From Actinoallomurus liliacearum (GTDB taxonomy: Bacteria; Actinomycetota; Actinomycetes; Streptosporangiales; Streptosporangiaceae): a stretch of 64,000 bases of DNA. The notes beneath the pieces were generated by a model. It worked only from the letters and a program-made list of their open reading frames with translations. It was not told the DNA's origin and made no database searches. Position numbers and translations under genes: made by a program. Shown here one piece after another: positions 57,656-64,000 of this stretch. The stretch spans positions 62,001-126,000 of the forward strand of contig NZ_BAABHJ010000038.1 in NCBI RefSeq assembly GCF_039542035.1, in the 5' to 3' direction. Positions within the stretch are counted from its first letter, which is position 1; each line of letters starts with the position of its first letter.

Positions 57656-58417
57656 ATGATCCAGTCCGTCGATCGGGCGATCCGGGTCCTGGGCGTCCTA
57701 CAGGCCGAGCGCCACCTGAGCCTGTCGGAGATCGCGGCCCGGCTGGAGCTCGCGCCGTCCACCGTCCACGGCATCATCAAGACCCTGCAGGCGCACGGCC
57801 TGGTGCTCCAGGAGCAGGGCTCCGCCCGCTACCGCCTCGGCCCGGCGGTGCTGAAGCTCGGCAACGTCTACCTCGACACGCTGGAGCTCCGCTCCCGGAG
57901 TCTCACCTGGGCCGGTGAGCTCGCCCGAAGCACCGGCCACGCCGTCCGCACCGGGGTGCTGCTCCCGGACGAGGTCATGATCGTTCATCACGAGCCACGA
58001 CCCGACGGGTCCCGGCAGATGCCGGAGGTCGGCATCGTGATCCCCGCCCACGCGAGCGCGCTCGGCAAGGCGATCCTGGCCTACGCGCCCGACCAGGCCC
58101 GAGCGCTCGAGGCCGACGGCCCGCTGCGCAGCATGACGCGGGACACGGTGACCGACCCGGCCGAGTTCCGCGCGGAGCTCGATCGGGTACGCGCCGACGC
58201 CCTCGCCGTCGAACAGGAGGAGGCCGTCATCGGCGAGTGCGGCCTGGCGGCCCCCATCTTCGACAGCTCCCGGACGGTCGTCGGCGCCATCGGCGTGGTG
58301 ATCCCCATGCTCGAATGGCCCGCGCCCGACGCCGCCACCGGCGCCGTACGGGAGGCCGCCCGCGCCATCTCCCGCGAGCTCGGCGCGCCCGGCTGGCCCG
58401 TACCGCCCGGGCGGTGA
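57656..58417 (+). CDS. IclR family transcriptional regulator (dha-associated)
   Basis: A 253-residue IclR protein. The winged helix covers about 1-62 (IQSVDRAIRVLGVLQAERHL, then LAPSTVHGIIKTLQAHGLV). The effector domain contains IPAHASALGKAILAY and ECGLAAPIFDSSRTVVGAIG. The position, divergent from dhaK-dhaL, suggests control of glycerol/dihydroxyacetone use; GlpR-like glycerol kinase control by IclR proteins is known in actinobacteria. ATG 57656 has GGAAGAGGG upstream. Confidence 0.92.
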   Translation: MIQSVDRAIRVLGVLQAERHLSLSEIAARLELAPSTVHGIIKTLQAHGLVLQEQGSARYRLGPAVLKLGNVYLDTLELRSRSLTWAGELARSTGHAVRTGVLLPDEVMIVHHEPRPDGSRQMPEVGIVIPAHASALGKAILAYAPDQARALEADGPLRSMTRDTVTDPAEFRAELDRVRADALAVEQEEAVIGECGLAAPIFDSSRTVVGAIGVVIPMLEWPAPDAATGAVREAARAISRELGAPGWPVPPGR

Positions 58418-58457
58418 CGCCTCCGGCCGCGCGCCGTCGTGCCGGAGACGGAGCGGC

Positions 58458-59387
58458 TCAGGACTCGGCGGCGACGACGTCGAGGGCGTGTGCCAGATCG
58501 TCCGGGTAGGGACTGTCGAACTCCACCCACCGGCCCTCGGTCGGGTGCTCGAACCCGAGGCGTACGGCGTGCAGCCACTGCCGGGACAGCCCGAGCCGGG
58601 CGGACAGGGTCGGATCGGCGCCGTAGAGGAAGTCGCCGACGCAGGGGTGGCGGACCGCCGACATGTGCACGCGGATCTGGTGGGTGCGCCCGGTCTCCAG
58701 CTTGATGTCCAGCAGGCTCGCGGCCCGAAAGGCCTCGATCGTGTCGTAGTGGGTCACCGAGGGCCGGCCGCCCGCGACCACGGCGAACCGACCGTCCCCG
58801 GAGGGGTGCCGGTCGATGGGCGCGTCGATGGTGCCGCGCAGCGGGTCGGGATGCCCCTGGACGAGCGCGTGGTACCGCTTGTCGACGGTCCGTTCCTTGA
58901 ACGCGCGCTTCAGCCGGGAGTACGCGATCTCGCTCTTGGCCACGACCATCGCCCCGGTGGTGTTGGCGTCGAGACGGTGGACGATGCCCTGGCGTTCGGC
59001 GGCGCCGCTCGTGGCGATCGTGTGGCCGGCGCCGAGGAGGCCGCCCAGCACGGTCTGCCCGGTCCAGCCGGTGGTGGGGTGGGCGGCGACGCCGATCGGC
59101 TTGCTCACCACGACGATGTCGGCGTCCTCGTACAGGATCGACATGCCGGGGACCGGCTCGGGCTCGGGCAGCGGCGCGGACGGCGGCGCCGGCAGCGTCA
59201 CCTCGAGCCAGGTGCCCGCCTGCATGCGGTCGGACTTGACGGCCGCCCTTCCGTCGACGAGGACGTCACCGGCCGCGATGACCTCCGCGGCGCGGCTGCG
59301 CGACAGCCCGAAGAGCCGGGCCAGGGCGGCGTCGAGCCGCTCCCCCTCCAGGCCGTCGGGAACGGGCAGGCTGCGGTGCTCGCCCAT
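58458..59387 (-). CDS. RluA family pseudouridine synthase (RluD type)
   Basis: A 309-residue enzyme: N-terminal S4 RNA-binding domain (about 12-65, RLDAALARLFGLSRSRAAEVI), then the catalytic domain with ADIVVVSKPIGVAAHP and the catalytic Asp in GIVHRLDANTTGAMVV (about 145), plus ETGRTHQIRVHM. RluD-type enzymes modify 23S rRNA helix 69; the exact target here is inferred. The ATG overlaps the lspA stop by one base (TGATG). Confidence 0.93.
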   Translation of the reverse strand: MGEHRSLPVPDGLEGERLDAALARLFGLSRSRAAEVIAAGDVLVDGRAAVKSDRMQAGTWLEVTLPAPPSAPLPEPEPVPGMSILYEDADIVVVSKPIGVAAHPTTGWTGQTVLGGLLGAGHTIATSGAAERQGIVHRLDANTTGAMVVAKSEIAYSRLKRAFKERTVDKRYHALVQGHPDPLRGTIDAPIDRHPSGDGRFAVVAGGRPSVTHYDTIEAFRAASLLDIKLETGRTHQIRVHMSAVRHPCVGDFLYGADPTLSARLGLSRQWLHAVRLGFEHPTEGRWVEFDSPYPDDLAHALDVVAAES

Positions 59388-60175
59388 CAGTGCTTCGCGT
59401 CCGGGACGGAGGACGACCCCTTGCCGGCCGGGCCGGAGGATGATCCTCCGGCAGCCGGGCCGTCGCCTTCCGGCGTGCCGCCCTCGGCGGTCCGGCCGGC
59501 GTCGGCGGCCGGGCCTCCCTCGGGGGCCGGAGCGGCCTCGGGGGCCGGAGCCGCCTCGCCGCCGGGCGCGCGGCCCGACGGGGCGTCGCTGCCGGGCTCG
59601 TCGGCGTGGGGGGCGTCGGTCTTCGCCGGGGCGGCGCCCTTCGCGGCGTCGTCCTTGTCGTCCCCGTCGCGGTAGACGGTGCCGTCCACCTGCAGGCCGC
59701 GGGAGGCCAGCAGCACGGCCAGCGCGCCGCCGCACACGATCGCCGAGTCGGCCAGGTTGAACGTAGGCCAGTGCGGCAGCTCGATCCAGTCCACGACGTG
59801 GCCGCGCAGCGGTCCGGGCGACCGCAGCATCCGGTCGGCGAGGTTGCCCAGCGCACCGCCGAGGAGGAGGCCGAGGGTGACGGCCCACGGCAGGCTGCGC
59901 AGCCGCCGGGCGTACCGCAGGATCGCCACGACGACGCCGGTGGCGATCACGGTGAAGACGTAGGTCATGCCGTTGCCGATGCTGAACGCCGCCCCGCTGT
60001 TGCGGATCACCCGCAGGGTCAGCAGCCCGCCGGCCAGCCTGATGGGGTCGTGGTCCTGCAGCAGCGCCACGACGATGACCTTGCTGACCACGTCGAGGGC
60101 GAGGGCGACCGCCGCGACGGCGACGAGCACGCCGATGCGCCGTGGCCGTGCCGCGACCTCTTCTTCTGGGTTCAT
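59387..60175 (-). CDS. lspA: Lipoprotein signal peptidase LspA with long C-terminal extension
   Basis: A 262-residue prolipoprotein signal peptidase. Four helices are visible, and the catalytic aspartates are D114 (GNLADRM) and D143 (FNLADSA). IRNSGAAFSIGNG is the conserved periplasmic segment. It cleaves the diacylglyceryl-modified prolipoprotein signal peptide. The last about 95 residues (after DGTVYRDGDDKDD) are low-complexity Ala/Pro/Gly/Glu repeats, unusual for LspA, which normally ends near residue 165-200. ATG 60175 gives the MNPEEE start. Middle gene of traR-lspA-rluA. Confidence 0.95.
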   Translation of the reverse strand: MNPEEEVAARPRRIGVLVAVAAVALALDVVSKVIVVALLQDHDPIRLAGGLLTLRVIRNSGAAFSIGNGMTYVFTVIATGVVVAILRYARRLRSLPWAVTLGLLLGGALGNLADRMLRSPGPLRGHVVDWIELPHWPTFNLADSAIVCGGALAVLLASRGLQVDGTVYRDGDDKDDAAKGAAPAKTDAPHADEPGSDAPSGRAPGGEAAPAPEAAPAPEGGPAADAGRTAEGGTPEGDGPAAGGSSSGPAGKGSSSVPDAKH

Positions 60176-60183
60176 GGCGTCGC

Positions 60184-60693
60184 TCAGCGACGCTCCTCGC
60201 GCTGTTTGCATCTCACACATAGGGTCGCACGCGGAAAGGCCTGCAGGCGCGCCTTGCCGATCGCCTGCCCGCACGACTCGCACACGCCGTAGGTGCCCTG
60301 GTCGATCCGGACGATGGCGCGTTCGTTCTGGGCGAGCAGATCACGGGCGTTGTAGGTGAGCGCCATCGCCTGCTCACGCTCGAACGTCTTCGCCCCGGCG
60401 TCGGCCTGGTCGTCGCCGGCGCCCTCGGCGGCGTCGTGGATGCGCTCGGCGATCTGCGACTCGGCCGTCGCGATCTCGGCGGTCAGCTCCCCCGTCTCCG
60501 TCTGCAGCCGGTCACGGACCTCGGACAGCTCGGTGCTGGTCCACAGGTCCTCCCCCTCGCGGACCGGAAGCCGTTCCGCGGTGGCCGTGGAGATCTGCTG
60601 AGCCTTGGCCGACCGGCGTCGCGGCGCGGTGCGCGATGTACGGGGTGCCTCCGCTGTGCGATTCTTATCTTCCGCACCAGTGGTACCGTCCAC
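60184..60693 (-). CDS. TraR/DksA family zinc-finger protein
   Basis: A 169-residue protein: basic, Ala/Arg-rich N-terminus, a helical coiled-coil (about 55-125, ELSEVRDRLQTETGELTAEI) and a C-terminal C4 zinc finger CESCGQAIGK...CVRC (about 142-164). This is the DksA/TraR domain; members bind the RNA polymerase secondary channel. The acidic tip typical of DksA is not obvious, so it may be a structural or regulatory variant. GTG 60693 has GAGGGGG 5 nt upstream. First gene of the operon with lspA and the pseudouridine synthase, as in related actinobacteria. Confidence 0.88.
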   Translation of the reverse strand: MDGTTGAEDKNRTAEAPRTSRTAPRRRSAKAQQISTATAERLPVREGEDLWTSTELSEVRDRLQTETGELTAEIATAESQIAERIHDAAEGAGDDQADAGAKTFEREQAMALTYNARDLLAQNERAIVRIDQGTYGVCESCGQAIGKARLQAFPRATLCVRCKQREERR

Positions 60694-60735
60694 ATGGGCC
60701 CCCTCGCGCTGATCTTGTTTTCCAACAGTGCGGGA

Positions 60736-60764
60736 AGCATAGGTCGCGGTTCGCCGGACGGCAA
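60736..60764 (-). promoter_or_regulatory. Promoter of the traR-lspA-rluA operon
   Basis: On the minus strand, TTGCCG (60759-60764), a 17-bp spacer and TATGCT (60736-60741), about 40 nt before GTG 60693. Confidence 0.6.
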
Positions 60765-61040
60765 ATGACCAGGGGTTGTCACACTCCGCATATCGCCCAT
60801 TACGCCGCCATCGCGTCACTCCTCCCTGGCGTGTCATTGCCCGCGCTTGACCCCCCGAGGCCGCCCGAAACCTCCTCGTGCCCGCCTCCGCTCCGTATTC
60901 GGGAAGAAGTCACCCGCCCCCGTGCGTTATCGTCGCTATCGGCAAGGCGTTTGATGGGGACACCTGCCGCCGTACGCAGCCATGAGCGACCCGGAGACGG
61001 TGCGAGTCCGGGGGTGTGCGCGGCGGTCTGATCACCCCGT
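60765..61040. other. Upstream region of the ileS leader
   Basis: No gene. It should contain the ileS promoter; TATCGT/TATCGG-like boxes near 60928-60940 are candidates but not convincing. A GGTGCGAGTCC stretch near 61000 recalls a cobalamin-riboswitch core fragment, but the rest of that structure is absent. Confidence 0.35.
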
Positions 61041-61204
61041 AGCCGCCGGCAGAACGGCCGTCAGGCCCAGTAGATCCGGCAGCCGACCGCAATGAGCGGG
61101 TCGTTCCCCGGTTTCCCGGAGCGGCCAAGGAGGGTGGTACCGCGGGGCTCACCGCCTCGTCCCTCCGGTCCACGTGCTGTGTTGTGACGCCGGAGGTGCA
61201 CCCG
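61041..61204 (+). promoter_or_regulatory. Translational T-box riboswitch of ileS, ultrashort Stem I
   Basis: The T-box sequence AGGGTGGTACCGCGG (61131-61145) matches the consensus. A short Stem I (61045-61049 with about 61077-61080) presents an Ile specifier AUC (61074-61076). Downstream, CCTCCGG (61162-61168) pairs perfectly with CCGGAGG (61190-61196), which is the ileS ribosome site. Uncharged tRNA-Ile binding should favour the antisequestrator and open translation. This is the actinobacterial translational ileS type. Confidence 0.88.
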
Positions 61205-64000
61205 AATGCCCGACGAGCCGCAGGTCACGCCCGAGAGCGGGCGCGGCAGGCTGCGTACCCTTCCCACGCAGGTCGACCTTCCCGCGCTGGAGCGCGAGGT
61301 CCTCACCCGGTGGCGGCAGGGCAAGGTCTTCCAGCGGTCCCTGGAGCAGACCGAGGCCGGGCCGCAGTGGGTCTTCTACGAGGGACCGCCGACCGCGAAC
61401 GGCATGCCCGGCGTGCACCACGTCGAGGCCCGCGTGTTCAAGGACCTGTTCCCGCGGTTCAAGACGATGAAGGGCTACAGCGTCCGCCGCAAGGCCGGCT
61501 GGGACTGCCACGGCCTGCCCGTCGAGGTGGCCGTGGAGAAAGAGCTCGGCATCTCCGGCAAGCGCGACATCGAGTCGTACGGCGTCGCGGAGTTCAACGC
61601 CCGCTGCCGCGAGTCCGTACTGCGCCACGTCGACGCCTTCGAGGCGATGACCGAGCGCATGGGCTACTGGGTCGACCTCGCCCAGGCCTACCGGACGATG
61701 GACCCCGAGTACGTCGAGGCGGTCTGGTGGTCCCTCAAGGTCGTCTTTGACAAGGGCCTGCTCGTCCGCGACCACCGCATCAGCCCGTACTGCCCGCGCT
61801 GCGGCACCCCGCTGTCCGACCACGAGCTCGGCCAGCCGGGCGGGTACGAGACCGTCACCGACCCGTCGGTGACGGTGCGGTTCCCGATCGCCGAGGGACC
61901 GCTCGAGGGCGCCGACCTCCTCATCTGGACGACCACCCCGTGGACGCTGGTGTCCAACACCGCCGTCGCCGTGCACCCGGACGTCACGTACGTCGTCGCC
62001 GCCCGGTCCGGCGAGCCGGGCCGCGTCGTGGTCGCCGAGCCGCTGTTCGCCCGCGTCCTCGGCGAGGGCTGGCACATCCTGTCCCGCGTCCAGGGCGCCG
62101 ACCTGGTCGGCACGCCGTACCGCCGGCCCTTCGACCTCGTCGAGATCCCCGACGCGCACCGGGTGCTGGGCGCCGAGTTCGTCACCACCGAGGACGGCAC
62201 CGGCCTGGTGCACCTGGCCCCCGCCTTCGGCGCCGACGACTTCGCGACCTGCCGGGCGGCCGGCATGCCCGTCGTCAACCCCGTCAACCCGGACGGCCGG
62301 TTCGAACAGTCGGTACCGCTCGTGGGCGGGACCTTCTTCAAGGACGCCGACGCGCGGCTCGTCGAGAACCTGCGCGAACGCGGCCTGCTCTTCCGCGTCG
62401 AACGGTACGAGCACAGCTACCCGCACTGCTGGCGGTGCCACACGCCGCTGCTCTACTACGCGCTGCCCGCCTGGTACATCAGGACCACCGCCATCAAGGA
62501 CCGGCTCCTGGCGGAGAACGAGGGCACCAACTGGTTCCCGGCCACGATCAAGGAGGGCCGGTACGGCGAGTGGCTGCGGAACAACGTCGACTGGTCGCTG
62601 TCGCGCAGCCGCTACTGGGGCACCCCGCTCCCGATCTGGCTGTGCGAGGACGACCACGCCACCTGCGTCGGCTCCCTCAAGGAGCTGGGTGAGCTCGCCG
62701 GGCAGGACCTGAGCGCGCTCGACCCGCACCGCCCGTACGTCGACGACGTCGCCTTCGCCTGCCCGGAGTGCGGCAAGGAGGCCCGCCGCGTCCCCGACGT
62801 CATCGACGCCTGGTACGACTCCGGCTCCATGCCGTTCGCCCAGTGGGGCGCGCCGCACCGGCGGCAGGAGGTCTTCGAGGCGTCCTACCCGGCGCAGTAC
62901 ATCTGCGAGGCCATCGACCAGACCCGCGGCTGGTTCTACTCGCTGATGGCCGTCGGCACGCTGGTCTTCGACCGCTCGTCGTACGAGAACGTCGTCTGCC
63001 TCGGCCACATCCTCGCCGAGGACGGCCGGAAGATGAGCAAGCACCTCGGCAACGTCCTCGAGCCGATCCCGCTCATGGACAAGCACGGCGCCGACGCCCT
63101 GCGCTGGTACATGGCCGCGGGCGGTCAGCCGTGGGCGGCCCGCCGGGTCGGCGACGCCTCGCTCGAGGAGATCGTCCGCAAGATCCTCCTCACCTACTGG
63201 AACACCGCGTCGTTCTTCGCGCTGTACGCCAACGCCGCGGGCTGGACGCCGGACGCGGCTGCCCCCGCGCACGCCGACCGGCCGCTGCTGGACCGGTGGG
63301 TGCTGGCCGAGCTGCACCGCACGGTCCGCGAGGTGGACACCGCCCTCGAGGGCTTCGACACGGCCGCCGCCGGGCGTCGTCTCGCCGACTTCATCGACGA
63401 CCTGTCGAACTGGTACGTCCGCCGCTCCCGGCGCCGCTTCTGGGAGGGACCGGAGCAGGACGGCGCCGGTGAGAACGCCGCGGCGTTCGCCACCCTGTAC
63501 GAGTGCCTGGAGACGCTGACGCGGCTGATGGCGCCGATCGCCCCGTTCGTCACCGACTATGTGTGGGACGTCCTGCGGCGCGACGGAGACGCGGACTCGG
63601 TGCACCTGGCCGCCTGGCCGGAGGTGGACGAGACGCTCCTCGACCCGGAGCTGTCCGCCCGGATGGCCCTCGTCCGGCGCCTCGTGGAGCTCGGCCGGTC
63701 CGCCCGTGCCGCGTCGGGCGTCCGCACCCGCCAGCCGCTCGGCCGCGCGCTGGTCGGCGCCGCGGGCTGGGCGTCGCTCCCGGACGAGCTGCGCGCCCAG
63801 ATCGCCGACGAGCTCAACGTTCAGGGCTTCGACACGCTCGCCTCGATCGGCGGTGAGCTCGTCGAGTACCAGGTCAAGCCGAACTTCCGCGAGCTGGGCA
63901 AGCGGTTCGGCAAGCAGACGCCGAAGGTAGCGGCGGCCGTCACCTCGGCCGACCCGGCCGGCCTCGTCCACGGCCTGCGCGACTCCGGCACGGTGACCGT
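61205..64000 (+). CDS. ileS: Isoleucyl-tRNA synthetase (3' end beyond window)
   Basis: 932 codons seen, open at the window edge. The class I signature region is EGPPTANGMPGVHHVEAR (about 59-76), KMSKS appears as GRKMSKHLGN, and the zinc-type cysteines lie in YCPRCGTPL and SYPHCWRCHTPLL. The CP1 editing domain is present between them (TTTPWTLVSNTAVAV). The PGVHH form of HIGH fits the type-2 (eukaryote-like) IleRS, which is typically mupirocin tolerant. ATG 61205 follows GGAGG by 8 nt, within the T-box sequestrator. Charges tRNA-Ile in the cytosol. Confidence 0.95.

Noticed and set aside
60990..61020. Cobalamin-riboswitch-like core (GGTGCGAGTCC)
   Set aside because: The GCCACTG box and the rest of the B12 fold are absent, and the following leader is a clear T-box.
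1..64000. tRNA, rRNA, insertion sequence or integrase
   Set aside because: I looked for T-arm (GGTTCGA) contexts, transposase/integrase motifs and terminal repeats of IS length and found none outside coding genes.

Overview
The window is high-GC DNA with dense, often overlapping genes. Several features point to an actinobacterium: a his/trp gene set with a priA-type isomerase and a RidA gene inside the his operon, a T-box upstream of a type-2-like ileS, a DnaE1-type polymerase, and many start codons only 6-7 nt after a -10 box. Streptosporangiales/Thermomonosporaceae is my guess at the order; the sequence alone cannot fix it.

Layout. 1-0.9 kb: the start of a trp block (trp-operon membrane protein, hisI). 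0.9-20.6 kb: an accessory block. It holds a PadR-controlled exporter, cspA, a heterodimeric ABC exporter, a DinB-like protein, a second drug exporter beside a double-AsnC regulator, a HEAT-like protein, an FAD monooxygenase with a TetR regulator and two operators, a glutamine-synthetase-like ligase, an IclR/broken hydrolase/RidA group, and a sugar dehydrogenase-transporter-reductase operon. 21.1-27.1 kb: the his operon hisD-hisC-hisB-hisH-(membrane protein)-priA-ridA-hisF, mostly with 1-4 bp overlaps. 27-38 kb: a vapC relic, PhzF, a small membrane protein, a Lon-N domain protein, ybaK, a GPP34 protein, an MFS carrier beside a GlxA-type regulator, a NarL two-component pair and an FAD oxidase. 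38-45 kb: dnaE, an amino-acid permease, and a chorismate mutase fused to a degenerate DAHP-synthase domain behind an apparent Tyr/Phe attenuator. 45-48 kb: an ECF sigma factor, an AraC regulator and azlCD. 48-55 kb: a peptide ABC operon ending in an unusual M24 protein, with a divergent Lrp regulator. 55.9-58.4 kb: dhaK-dhaL and IclR. 58.4-64 kb: traR/dksA-lspA-rluA and ileS (truncated by the window end).

Themes. Many regulator/target pairs are divergent with visible palindromic operators. Operons favour GTGA/ATGA overlaps. A -10 hexamer sits 6-7 nt before at least a dozen start codons, which suggests leaderless mRNAs. Four gene ends carry short imperfect duplications that span the stop codon, two 33-bp tandem arrays follow gene ends, and a 49-bp palindromic element occurs twice. 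Decayed genes (alpha/beta hydrolase, vapC, phzF fragment) lie between live ones.
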